The translations under genes were made by a program, and so were the position numbers. Of a DNA stretch of 64,000 bases, positions 42,456 through 50,977 are shown piece after piece. Numbering within the stretch: position 1 is the first letter of the stretch; every line of letters begins with the position of its first letter. Below the pieces are notes generated by a model. It was not told where the DNA came from. It made no database searches and saw only the letters and a program-made list of their open reading frames with translations. The DNA is taken from positions 3,658,001 to 3,722,000 of the forward strand of contig NZ_CP107917.1 in assembly GCF_036014175.1 (NCBI RefSeq). The letters are read 5' to 3'. This stretch comes from Streptomyces sp. NBC_00443 (GTDB lineage Bacteria > Actinomycetota > Actinomycetes > Streptomycetales > Streptomycetaceae).

Positions 42456-43220
42456 TCACCTGTGCTTCAGGCGCAGCCGGATCGGTACGACCGCCGACTC
42501 CAGCTGCGTCCGAAGCGTCATCTTCGACACACCCTCCGTCCGCTCCTCGAAGCGGATCGGGATCTCGACAGCGCTGTGTCCGGCCCGTACGGCCTTGTAC
42601 TTCAGCTCGACCTGGAAGCTGTAGCCCGCGCTGTCCAGGGTGGCCAGGTCGATGTCCCGCAGGGTCGCGGCCGACCACAGGTTGAAGCCGGCCGTGATGT
42701 CCCGGATCTTCGTGCCGAGCACGGTGCGGGCGTAGCGGTTGGCGAACCGGGACAGCAGCACCCGGTGCACGCCCCAGTCCTCGTCCAGCGAACCGCCTTC
42801 GACGTACCGGCTGCCGACGACCAGGCCCACCCCGGAGGCCACCGCCGTGCCCAGCATCCGCGGCACCGCCTCCGCCGGGTGGCTGCCGTCGGCGTCCATC
42901 TGGACGACGTACGCGGCACCCTCCTCAAGCGCGGCGCTCATGCCCGCGACGTACGCCCGCCCCAGGCCGTCCTTCTCGGTGCGGTGCAGCACGCTCATCC
43001 GGCGCCGGCCGTCCCAGTTGTACTTCTCGGCGAGTTCCTCGGCGATCCGCCCGGTGCCGTCCGGGCTGGAGTCGTCGACGATCTTCAGGTGCAGCCCGTC
43101 GATCGGCAGCCCGAGCACCAGCTCGGCCATCCGCGCCACGTTCGCGGCCTCGTCGTACGTCGGCATGACCACGGTGACCGGTACGCCCGGGTGTCTGTCG
43201 TGGTTGTCACGTCCCGTCAT
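42456..43220 (-). CDS. Polyprenol monophosphomannose synthase-like GT2
   Basis: GT2-family enzyme that makes polyprenyl-phosphate mannose (Dpm1/Ppm1 catalytic type), donor for GT39/GT87 membrane transferases. 254 residues: VVMPTYDEAANVARM, KIVDDSSPDGTG (DD), the catalytic QMDADGSHP, GSRYVEGGS and the final EERTEGVSKMTLR. No transmembrane helix. Last gene of the five-gene glycan run, 29 bp after the UDP-sugar dehydrogenase. Mannose specificity is a family inference. Confidence 0.88.
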   Translation of the reverse strand: MTGRDNHDRHPGVPVTVVMPTYDEAANVARMAELVLGLPIDGLHLKIVDDSSPDGTGRIAEELAEKYNWDGRRRMSVLHRTEKDGLGRAYVAGMSAALEEGAAYVVQMDADGSHPAEAVPRMLGTAVASGVGLVVGSRYVEGGSLDEDWGVHRVLLSRFANRYARTVLGTKIRDITAGFNLWSAATLRDIDLATLDSAGYSFQVELKYKAVRAGHSAVEIPIRFEERTEGVSKMTLRTQLESAVVPIRLRLKHR

Positions 43221-43249
43221 GGCTTTCTCTTTCCCTCCCCTAGGGACCC

Positions 43250-44560
43250 CTACCGAGGCCCCTCCCCAACGGGCGCGGGCTTTCCCAGCGCCCGGAACCG
43301 CCAGCCCGCCGCGGTCCAGCGGTCCGCGTCGAGCACCCCCCGCCCGTCCACGATCCGCGGACGGGAAACCAGCGACCGGGCCCGCTCCGGGTCGATCTCC
43401 CGGAACTGCGGCCACTCGGTCAGATGCAGCACGAGGTCGGCGCCGCGCAGCGCCTCCTCGGCCGACAGGGCGTATCCGAGGAGCGGGAACGCCTTGCGGG
43501 CGTTGTCCATCGCCTCGGGGTCGTAGACCGTGACGTCGGCGCCGTCGAGCCGCAGCCGCGCGGCGACGTTGAGCGCCGGCGAGTCACGGATGTCGTCGGA
43601 GTCGGGCTTGAAGGCGGCACCGAGTACGGCGATACGGGCCCCCAGGACCCCTCCCCCGCACAGCTCCCGGGCCAGTTCGACAACCTTGTCGCGGCGCCGC
43701 ATGTTGATCGCGTCCACCTCGCGCAGGAACGCCAGCGAGACGCCCAGTTCGTCGGCGCGGTGCGCGAAGGCGCGGATGTCCTTGGGCAGACAGCCCCCGC
43801 CGAAGCCGACGCCGGCCCGCAGGAACTTCCGGCCGATCCGGTCGTCGTAGCCGATCGCCTCGGCAAGCACGCCGACGTCGCCGCCCGCGGCCTCGCAGAC
43901 CTCCGCCATCGCGTTGATGAAGGAGATCTTGGTGGCGAGGAAGGCGTTGGCGGCCGTCTTGACCAGTTCGGCGGTCGGAAAGTCGGCGGTCACGAGTGGG
44001 GTTCCGGCGGCGAGGACAGGTGCGTACACCTTCCGCAGAATCGTTTCGGCACGCTCCGAGCGCACCCCGAACACCAGCCGGTCCGGCCGTAGCGTGTCCT
44101 CGACGGCGAAGCCCTCCCGCAGGAACTCCGGGTTCCAGGCGACCTCGACGCCGGCATGCGTGTCCGCGAGCCGCCCCGCTGTCCCCACCGGCACGGTCGA
44201 CTTGCCGACCAGCAGTGCGTCGGGGCCGGCGTGCGCGGCTATCGCCGCGAAGGCGGAGTCGACGTACGTCAGATCGGCGCCTTCGGAGCCGGTGCGCTGC
44301 GGCGTACCGACGCACACGAAGTGCACGTCGCCGAAGGCCGCGGCCTGCGCGTAGTCGGTCGTGAACCGCAGCCGCCCGCTCGCCGTGTGCCTGGCGATCA
44401 GTTCCGGCAGCCCGGGCTCGTGGAACGGCACCCGGCCCGCCTGCAGCGCGGCGACCTTGTCGGGGTCGACGTCGACCCCGAGGACGTCGTGGCCGAGCTC
44501 CGCCATGCAGGCGGCGTGGGTGGCACCGAGGTAGCCGGTGCCGATGACGGTGAGCCGCAT
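43250..44560 (-). CDS. UDP-glucose/GDP-mannose dehydrogenase family protein
   Basis: Oxidises a nucleotide sugar twice (UDP-Glc to UDP-GlcA or GDP-Man to GDP-ManA). 436 residues: Rossmann GTGYLGATHA at residue 7, WNPEFLREGFAVEDT, the catalytic Cys in GFGGGCLPKD near residue 262, and a C-terminal NAD-fold domain (VLGAAFKPDSDDIRDSPAL). The family member with closest resemblance is UDP-glucose 6-dehydrogenase, but the exact substrate is not proven. Provides an acidic sugar for the neighbouring glycan genes. Confidence 0.9.
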   Translation of the reverse strand: MRLTVIGTGYLGATHAACMAELGHDVLGVDVDPDKVAALQAGRVPFHEPGLPELIARHTASGRLRFTTDYAQAAAFGDVHFVCVGTPQRTGSEGADLTYVDSAFAAIAAHAGPDALLVGKSTVPVGTAGRLADTHAGVEVAWNPEFLREGFAVEDTLRPDRLVFGVRSERAETILRKVYAPVLAAGTPLVTADFPTAELVKTAANAFLATKISFINAMAEVCEAAGGDVGVLAEAIGYDDRIGRKFLRAGVGFGGGCLPKDIRAFAHRADELGVSLAFLREVDAINMRRRDKVVELARELCGGGVLGARIAVLGAAFKPDSDDIRDSPALNVAARLRLDGADVTVYDPEAMDNARKAFPLLGYALSAEEALRGADLVLHLTEWPQFREIDPERARSLVSRPRIVDGRGVLDADRWTAAGWRFRALGKPAPVGEGPR

Positions 44561-44612
44561 GGGTACGGCCCCTTTCTTGGCGTGGAGCGTTCTGCCGTGG
44601 AGCGGCGACAGC

Positions 44613-46424
44613 TCAGGAGGTCTTGATCCAGATGCGGTACGTGCCCGTGCCGCTGGAGTTGCTGAAGGGCACCTCGCCGAGGAGCCGGTAGTGCGGGTTG
44701 CCCTTGACCGCGGCCGCGACGACCTCGTCGACGCGCGGGTTGGTGAGCCCGTCCAGGACGATCAGGTCGAACTCGCCCTCGCGCAGCGCCGCGCGGTAGG
44801 CGTCGTCACCGGAGTGGTACTTGCCCTTCTCGTCCGTGTACTCCAGCGCGAAGACGCCCTGCCACTGCCGGTGAGTGGTCTTGTCCCGCAGGTAGTAGAC
44901 GGGCACCTCGGGCGTCGAGGCGAGGTAGTGGCCCTTGGAGTTCACATGGGAGTCGATGGTCCTGATCATCTTCGAGGAGTCGGGCCAGACGCCGAAGCGC
45001 CAGTCCGCCTGCGATATGCCCAGGCACAGCACCGCCGTCCAGAGCATGATCCCGAGCTGGGGGTAGCGGAAGTGCGCGCCCACCAGACGGGTCACGCCCA
45101 CGCCTGCCATCGGCGCGGCGAACAGCAGACCGAAGCCGACGTGCTTGAACAGCGAGACCACGGTGGCCAGTTGGATCTGGTACGCGGGCGCGAGGAGGGC
45201 CGTGCCGCACAGCGTCAGGCCGAGCAGGGCTCGCCAGCGCCAGCCGGGGTTGCCCAGCCGCAGCGCGATCGGCGACTCGTTCATACGGCTGCGCCGTACG
45301 TAGGAGACGGCGCCGCCGACAGCGGTCAGGAACATCAGCCCACCCCACTCCGCCGAGCGCTGGAGCAGGAACTGGGCGCTGTCGGAGCCGTGGTCACGGT
45401 CGGTGGTGGTCTGCTGGACACCGGCGAGCAGGTCCGTGGTGTACATCCCCACGAACAGCAGACCGCCGATGCCGAGGCCGAGCAGCACCATCCGAAGGAA
45501 CGATTTTGCACCCTTGTGCGGCCAGGCGGTGAGCAGTGCGAGCACACAGATCGTGGGCAGGTACAGCGCGGACGCGTACTTCACGCCGACCGCGAGCACC
45601 GCCACGGGCGCGGCGAGCAGGACGGCGATCACCGGCGCGCGGTCGGTGCGCACCACGATCCAGGTCGCCAGCGCGAGCAGGAACACGGCCAGCGCGTCGT
45701 AGGTCGCGAAGTACCCCATCACGACGGTCGACTGGAGCACCGCGAACAGCGCCGCCGCGGCCAGTGCCGCCCGCTCGTTGAACAGCCGCCGGGTGAAGGA
45801 GTACAGCAGCCCGGTGGTGCCCAGCATGAACAGCAGGCTCAGACAGCGCGCGCCCGTGAGCCCGAACTGCCCGTCGACCAGCGCGACGAGCACCGGATAC
45901 AGCTGCGGCGAACCGGAGAAGTACGCGGCGTAGTTGATGGGCAGCGGGGTGCCGTTGAACAGGTGGTCGAGCTCGGCGTGGCCGGCGGCGAGGTACAGGG
46001 CCTCGTCCTGGAACGCCGTGTTGGCCATCCGGAGCGACAGCGCGGCCTGGATGAGGAGGATGCACAGCAGCACGATCCGGCTCACCCAGGCCCGCCGCCG
46101 GCTGCCCGCCATGTCCCAGCCGGCCTCCGGCGTGGCGGGGATGTGGTACCCCGGCTCGTCGTCCGGCACCTCCTGGTACTGGACCGTGCGCAGCGCGTAC
46201 GTCGGCTGGTCGGCGTGGTCCTCTGGCCGGCCCACCGGCTGCTGCGGGACGCCGCCCGAGTACTGCTCCTGCTGATGGCCGTAGTACTGCTCGTCGTACC
46301 CGTACCCCTGCTGCCCCTGCTGCCCCTGCGGGACGGCCTGGCCGTCGGAGTTGAACCAGGTGAAGTCGTCCTCGGCGTACGGATCGTAGGGCTGAGGCGT
46401 GTAATGATCGTTTGGGGAGGTCAT
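44613..46424 (-). CDS. ArnT/GT39-like polyprenyl-P-sugar glycosyltransferase
   Basis: Multi-pass membrane transferase, 603 residues, about ten helices. The cytosolic N-terminus (to ~130) is rich in Gln, Tyr and Pro (GQQGYGYDEQYYGHQQEQ). The first extracytoplasmic loop has the acidic pair in FQDEALYLAAGH, typical of PMT/ArnT enzymes. C-terminal soluble portion ends GTGTYRIWIKTS. It uses a lipid-linked sugar made by the DPM-synthase-like enzyme. Start ATG overlaps the GH26 stop by one base (TGATG). Confidence 0.85.
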   Translation of the reverse strand: MTSPNDHYTPQPYDPYAEDDFTWFNSDGQAVPQGQQGQQGYGYDEQYYGHQQEQYSGGVPQQPVGRPEDHADQPTYALRTVQYQEVPDDEPGYHIPATPEAGWDMAGSRRRAWVSRIVLLCILLIQAALSLRMANTAFQDEALYLAAGHAELDHLFNGTPLPINYAAYFSGSPQLYPVLVALVDGQFGLTGARCLSLLFMLGTTGLLYSFTRRLFNERAALAAAALFAVLQSTVVMGYFATYDALAVFLLALATWIVVRTDRAPVIAVLLAAPVAVLAVGVKYASALYLPTICVLALLTAWPHKGAKSFLRMVLLGLGIGGLLFVGMYTTDLLAGVQQTTTDRDHGSDSAQFLLQRSAEWGGLMFLTAVGGAVSYVRRSRMNESPIALRLGNPGWRWRALLGLTLCGTALLAPAYQIQLATVVSLFKHVGFGLLFAAPMAGVGVTRLVGAHFRYPQLGIMLWTAVLCLGISQADWRFGVWPDSSKMIRTIDSHVNSKGHYLASTPEVPVYYLRDKTTHRQWQGVFALEYTDEKGKYHSGDDAYRAALREGEFDLIVLDGLTNPRVDEVVAAAVKGNPHYRLLGEVPFSNSSGTGTYRIWIKTS

Positions 46425-47446
46425 CACGGCTTCCGTACGTCGAAGCCGAAGCTGTCGTCGGCGGCCAGGCGCTTGAATTCCGTCAGCGCCAGCGGGCTCG
46501 CCTCCAGTCGCCAGTCGGCACGCTTTTTGTGGTTGAACCAGATGAAACCGAGCATGTCGTCGTCCGCCGTCACGCCCGCGAACAGGTTGCGGATGTCGGC
46601 ACGCCGCCGCTCACCCGCCATCGCGGCGGTCTCCAGCAGGATCATCGGCTTCTTGGTGAAGGTGCGGACCTGGTCCCGGGTCGCCCCGAAGACGCTGTCG
46701 AAGGCGTTGTCCTCCTCGATCGTCCAGTAGCCGATGAGGCCGACCCAGTCGACGTAGGCATCGCCCGGGTAGTACGGCTTGAGCTGCACGCTCTTGACCG
46801 GGTTGACGATGTTGGGCGACCAGGCCCAGATGACGTTCGAGGCGCCGACGTCGATGAAGGTCTCGTGGATGTGCCGCCAGGCGGCCACGTAGTCCTTCGG
46901 GGTCACGTCCCTCGTGCCCCACTTCTCCCAGTGGCCGTTGAACTCATCGGCGAAGGAGATCACGACGGGCAGGTTCAGCTTGCGGACCGCGGTCGCGTAC
47001 TCCTTGATGTAGGCGTCCGACTCGCCGGCCGCGATGTCGGCGATCGGCGTGTCGAAGGGCTCCCACGACATCAGTGTCATGGCGCCCTCACGCCAGGCGT
47101 TGCGCACACCCGTGGCGTCGAAGCCGTCGCCCCAGGCGGCGTAGTACTCGATGAGGTTCGGCTGCTTGCCGACCATCTTCGTGTACGTGTCGACGCCCTT
47201 CATGGAGGTCGGCGCGCCGTCCACAGCGGCGCCGAAGTACTTCCTGTCCGGCTTCAGCAGCGGTACGACGTCGTAGGGCACGTCGGTCCCGGGGCTCGCC
47301 GCCGGGTCGGCACCGGCCTTGCCCTGCTCGCTGTTCTGCGAGGAACCGCCCGACTCCTCGCCGAGCACCGAGCAGCCGCTGAGGGCGAGCACACCGCTGA
47401 GCAGCGCGGCCGCCAGGGCCGTACGCGAGCGGGTGAACAGCTGCAT
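46424..47446 (-). CDS. GH26-like glycosidase lipoprotein
   Basis: Secreted beta-glycan hydrolase, 340 residues: signal peptide with lipobox LALSGC (C25), a linker, and a (beta/alpha)8 domain of GH26 type. Likely acid/base Glu is in FADEFNGHWEKW and the nucleophile Glu in KPMILLETAA. Family members cut mannan or mixed-linkage glucan, so specificity is uncertain. Sits directly after the cellulose-synthase-like gene with a one-base overlap, analogous to the hydrolase paired with bacterial cellulose synthase. Confidence 0.82.
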   Translation of the reverse strand: MQLFTRSRTALAAALLSGVLALSGCSVLGEESGGSSQNSEQGKAGADPAASPGTDVPYDVVPLLKPDRKYFGAAVDGAPTSMKGVDTYTKMVGKQPNLIEYYAAWGDGFDATGVRNAWREGAMTLMSWEPFDTPIADIAAGESDAYIKEYATAVRKLNLPVVISFADEFNGHWEKWGTRDVTPKDYVAAWRHIHETFIDVGASNVIWAWSPNIVNPVKSVQLKPYYPGDAYVDWVGLIGYWTIEEDNAFDSVFGATRDQVRTFTKKPMILLETAAMAGERRRADIRNLFAGVTADDDMLGFIWFNHKKRADWRLEASPLALTEFKRLAADDSFGFDVRKP

Positions 47447-49068
47447 CAGGCCACCGCCTTCTCGCGGGGCTGGACCAGGACTCGGCCCACGACGAGGGCG
47501 TAGAAGAGGCCGGACGACAGGATCAGGGCGAAGTCCGGGGCGTCCATGGTGAACGTCCGGTAGACCGCCCCCACGACCCAGACCAGCGCGGTGCCCCCGC
47601 TCCAGACCCACATGCCGATCCAGAAGCGCCGCGTCTTGTTCTTCTTGGCGCCGGAGGAGCCGGTGGGCTGCCAGCCCATGCGGTTCTTGCGGAGGATGTC
47701 CCAGATGGCGAACACGTGGGCCCAGCCGTACATCAGGCGGGCCGCCCAGGCCTCCAGGCGGTAGGGGGCCGTGTGCCACACCGGGAAGATGATCGTGGTG
47801 TAGATGATGCTGGGCAGCACCAGGACCAGGTGCTCGACCATGAGCTTGTCCGGCATCACCATCAGCAGCACGATCGGGATGACGGGGGCGGCGAACGTGA
47901 ACAGCGCCGTGTGGATATAGTAGAAGAAGCCCGACATGTAGCACAGGCGGCTGGAGAACCTGATCTTCGCCTGCCAGAACTTCCGGCTGCCGAGCAGGCT
48001 CATCGACCCCGAGCACCAGCGGTACTGCTGGTTGAAGAAGGCACCCGCGGTGTCCGGGCACACGCCCGTGGACACGGCAATCGGCACATACCGCAGATCC
48101 CAGCCCAGGCCCCGCAGGTCGAAGCCGGTGTGCACGTCCTCGGAGTGCTCGATCAGCGTCGTACCGCCGTTGGTCTCCAGCGCGGCCCGCCGGTACACCG
48201 CGCAGCTGCCGACGCAGATGGCACCGTCGCTGCCCTGCCGGGAGACCTGCACGGACCGGTAGAACAGCTCCTGCACCGCGCCTGCGCCGCGCTCGATCCA
48301 GTTCTGCGAGTCGAGCACCCGGAAGTACTGCGGCGACTGGACGATCCCGATGCGCGGGTCCGCCTCCATGTACGGCAGCAGTTCCTGGAGCAGATCGGCG
48401 CGTGGCGTGAAGTCGGCGTCCAGGATCAGGATGTACTGGCCGTCGGACTGCCCGAACCCGAAGTGCAGGTTGCCGGCCTTCTTGAACCAGCCCCGGTTCT
48501 CCCGGGTGCCGTAGCGGAACCCGAAATCCCGGGCCATGGCGGCCAGTTCGGGGCTGACACCGTCGTCCAGCACGAACGGGACGCAGACGCCGGGATACCG
48601 GTCGGCCATCTCCCGCACATGCCGCCAGGTGTTGTGCAGCACCTCGATGGGCTCACCGCACACCGGCAGGAACACGTCGACGCTCGGGTACATCTCGGGC
48701 CGCCAGTTGTGCACCAGCCGCTTGTGGTGCGCGATGTCGAAGTCCCGGGTGAAACCGTTCACCCGCAGCGACACCAGGTAGTACAGGACCGTGAAGACCA
48801 GCAGCGGCGTGTAGATCCACAGCAGCGGCGTGGAGGCGGCCAGCTTGAACTGACTCACCACCAGGCAGCAGAAGCTGATCAGCGAGCTGATCGTCAGGAT
48901 CCACAGGCGCCGGCGTGCGTAGGAGTACTTCTCCTTGTCCGTCGGCGGCAGCGGCAGCAGCCCCAGCGGAGCACCGTCACCCCGCCCGGCCTTCCGCCGT
49001 CCGCCACCGTTGCCGTTCTGGCGCGTGCTGCGCCGCCCCCCGGTCCGCGCAGGACCAATTGAACTCAT
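47446..49068 (-). CDS. Cellulose-synthase-like processive GT2
   Basis: 540-residue membrane glycosyltransferase of the BcsA/CslA type. Two N-terminal helices (about 50-100), a GT2 domain with VFLPVCGEPIEV, LDADFTPR (DxD), the acid HSEDVHTGFDLRG and the product-binding QQYRWCSGS (QxxRW), then four to five C-terminal helices. No PilZ domain, so cyclic-di-GMP control is not visible. It would extrude a beta-linked homopolymer. First gene of the run GT2-GH26-GT39-UDP-sugar dehydrogenase-DPM synthase. Confidence 0.88.
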   Translation of the reverse strand: MSSIGPARTGGRRSTRQNGNGGGRRKAGRGDGAPLGLLPLPPTDKEKYSYARRRLWILTISSLISFCCLVVSQFKLAASTPLLWIYTPLLVFTVLYYLVSLRVNGFTRDFDIAHHKRLVHNWRPEMYPSVDVFLPVCGEPIEVLHNTWRHVREMADRYPGVCVPFVLDDGVSPELAAMARDFGFRYGTRENRGWFKKAGNLHFGFGQSDGQYILILDADFTPRADLLQELLPYMEADPRIGIVQSPQYFRVLDSQNWIERGAGAVQELFYRSVQVSRQGSDGAICVGSCAVYRRAALETNGGTTLIEHSEDVHTGFDLRGLGWDLRYVPIAVSTGVCPDTAGAFFNQQYRWCSGSMSLLGSRKFWQAKIRFSSRLCYMSGFFYYIHTALFTFAAPVIPIVLLMVMPDKLMVEHLVLVLPSIIYTTIIFPVWHTAPYRLEAWAARLMYGWAHVFAIWDILRKNRMGWQPTGSSGAKKNKTRRFWIGMWVWSGGTALVWVVGAVYRTFTMDAPDFALILSSGLFYALVVGRVLVQPREKAVA

Positions 49069-49227
49069 GAAAAACCCACCCCCGGGCCCGGATACGGCCC
49101 GTATGACCCCCACCCCTACTCGGCCTTCCCCATGTCGATTTCTCGAACAACGGCCGAGCAGCTCGAACACATAGTTGAGCGATGAAAAGATATACGAGAG
49201 GTAAGGGGGTTGTAAGGGGCATCAAGA

Positions 49228-49280
49228 GGACTTACGCCCGGTAAGTCCTGACATGAGCGCTATCTGACCTCAAATGTCAG
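49228..49280. promoter_or_regulatory. Nested palindromes upstream of the glycan operon
   Basis: GGACTTAC-GCCCG-GTAAGTCC (49228-49248) is a perfect 8-bp-arm palindrome. It is followed by CTGACAT (49248-49254) and its complement ATGTCAG (49274-49280). The block lies between truA and the cellulose-synthase-like gene, about 160-210 bp before its ATG. It may be an operator or a truA-end hairpin. Confidence 0.5.
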
Positions 49281-49284
49281 GTAA

Positions 49285-50151
49285 CTAACAGGTTTCGCAT
49301 CCGGACGTCCCAGGCAGGAACCGCTTGTTCCGCGCCTCCTTGCTCCGCGCCGCCAGCAACTCGTCCGCCGGATACCCCACTTCTTCGAGGGTGAGCCCGT
49401 GCGGCCGTACGACATGCACGGCGGAGTCCCTGACACCGGCGGCAAGCACCTTGCCGGGCCAGTCGGCGGGCCGGTGCCCGTCCCCCACGAACAGCAGCGC
49501 CCCGATCAGCGACCGCACCATGTTGTGGCAGAAGGCGTCGGCACGAACGGTGGCGGTGACGATCCCGTCGTCCCCCCGCACGAGGCTCAGCTCCTGGAGC
49601 GTACGGATGGTGGTCGCCCCCTCCCGCTTCTTGCAGTAGGCGGCGAAGTCGTGCTCGCCCAGGAGCCGCCCGGCTGCCTCGTTCATGGCGTCGACGTCGA
49701 GGGGCCAGTCGTGCCAGAGGACGTGGCTGCGCAGCAGCGGGTCGACACCCCCGGGATTGTCGGTGACGCGATACGCATAGCGCCGCCAGACCGCCGAGAA
49801 CCGCGCGTTGAACCCACTGGGCGCCTCCCGCAGCGCCCACACCCGCACGTCCTTGGACAGCCGCCCGGCAAGCCTCTTGAGCAGCTTCTCGTGGTGCTCC
49901 CGCCAGACCGCCTCCGGCAGATCGACATGCGCCACCTGCCCCCGAGCATGCACTCCGGCGTCGGTACGCCCCGCCACGGTCAGTTCGTACGTCGTCCCGC
50001 CCGACCGCGTGACGGTCCGCAGGGCGTCCTCGATCTCCCCCTGCACGGTCCGCCGCCCACCGGCCTGCTTGGCCCAGCCGGAGAACTCGGCCCCGTCATA
50101 GGACAGGTCGAGGCGTAGACGGACGTAGCCGGGTGCTGCTTCATCACTCAC
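49285..50151 (-). CDS. truA: tRNA pseudouridine(38-40) synthase
   Basis: Isomerises uridines 38-40 of the tRNA anticodon arm. 288 residues: YDGAEFSGWAKQ, catalytic Asp in VAGRTDAGVHARGQV, LPEAVWREHHEK, then RYAYRVTDNPGG and DAFCHNMVRSLIGALLFVGDG. Follows rplQ as in most actinobacteria, with terminator and repeat copy 3 between. It ends 217 bp before the divergent-use gap of the glycan operon. Confidence 0.95.
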   Translation of the reverse strand: MSDEAAPGYVRLRLDLSYDGAEFSGWAKQAGGRRTVQGEIEDALRTVTRSGGTTYELTVAGRTDAGVHARGQVAHVDLPEAVWREHHEKLLKRLAGRLSKDVRVWALREAPSGFNARFSAVWRRYAYRVTDNPGGVDPLLRSHVLWHDWPLDVDAMNEAAGRLLGEHDFAAYCKKREGATTIRTLQELSLVRGDDGIVTATVRADAFCHNMVRSLIGALLFVGDGHRPADWPGKVLAAGVRDSAVHVVRPHGLTLEEVGYPADELLAARSKEARNKRFLPGTSGCETC

Positions 50152-50177
50152 AACGAGATCCTCTCAGGAACACAGAA

Positions 50178-50209
50178 GCGGGCCCGCTCCTCGAAAGGAC
50201 CGGGCCCGC
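50178..50209 (-). terminator. Hairpin between rplQ and truA
   Basis: Perfect 9-bp stem GCGGGCCCG / CGGGCCCGC with a 14-base loop. It can terminate or attenuate the ribosomal transcript before truA. Confidence 0.75.
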
Positions 50210-50220
50210 AACGCCCTCAG

Positions 50221-50275
50221 GGGGCGCGGGGAACTGCGCGACAAGCCACGACGAAAGCCGCAGCCGCAACCGAAC
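50221..50275. repeat. Interspersed GGGGCGCGGGGAACTGCGCG repeat, copy 3
   Basis: Core 50221-50240, then ACAAGCCACGACGAAAGCCGC. Located just downstream of rplQ, between its stop and the hairpin before truA. Confidence 0.85.
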
Positions 50276-50292
50276 AGCCCCCGGCAGAACGC

Positions 50293-50796
50293 TTAGGCGT
50301 CCTTCGACTCCTCGGCCTCGCCGGCGTCGTCAGCCTTGGTCGTGTCGACCTTGGCCTCAGCAGCCTCGGTGACCTCGGCGTCCTTGGCAGCGCGCTGCGT
50401 CGCAGCCTCGGCCTCACCCGTGGCCTCCTGAGCAACCGTCAGAGCCTCGACCAGCTCGATGACAGCCATGGGCGCGTTGTCGCCACGGCGGTTACCGATC
50501 TTGGTGATACGGGTGTAGCCACCCGGACGGTTCTCGTAGCGCGGGCCGATCTCGGTGAAGAGCGTGTGCACGATGCTCTTGTCCGTGATGACCTGCAGCA
50601 CCTGGCGGCGGTTGTGAAGGTCGCCCTTCTTCGCCTTGGTGACCAGACGCTCGGCGTACGGCCGCAGACGGCGGGCCTTCGCCTCGGTGGTGGTGATACG
50701 GCCGTGCTCGAAGAGCGCCTTCGCGAGGTTCGCGAGGAGCAGCTTCTCGTGCGCGGCACTGCCGCCCAGACGGGCACCCTTGGTGGGCTTCGGCAT
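50293..50796 (-). CDS. rplQ: Ribosomal protein L17
   Basis: 50S protein of 167 residues, longer than the 120-residue bacterial average. The conserved part (PKPTKGARLGGSAAHEKLLL to about residue 115) is followed by an Ala/Glu-rich acidic tail (about 45 residues), common in actinobacteria. Follows rpoA after a 181-bp gap that holds repeat copy 4. Confidence 0.96.
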   Translation of the reverse strand: MPKPTKGARLGGSAAHEKLLLANLAKALFEHGRITTTEAKARRLRPYAERLVTKAKKGDLHNRRQVLQVITDKSIVHTLFTEIGPRYENRPGGYTRITKIGNRRGDNAPMAVIELVEALTVAQEATGEAEAATQRAAKDAEVTEAAEAKVDTTKADDAGEAEESKDA

Positions 50797-50907
50797 TTTG
50801 TCTCTCCTGTGTGTCTGCCCCGGCCGTGTCAGGTACCGGGGTCAGTATCCGAGCGGGCGGTTGCCCGTCGGAGATCCGGACCAGGCCCCGGAGGGGCCGG
50901 TCCGGAA

Positions 50908-50955
50908 GGGGCGCGGGGAACTGCGCGACAAGCCACAGCGCACCCGCACCCAAGA
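50908..50955. repeat. Interspersed GGGGCGCGGGGAACTGCGCG repeat, copy 4
   Basis: Core 50908-50927 followed by ACAAGCCACAGCGCACCCGC. Lies between the end of rpoA and the start of rplQ. Confidence 0.85.
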
Positions 50956-50977
50956 ACCGGCAGTCGGTCCCGAGCTC

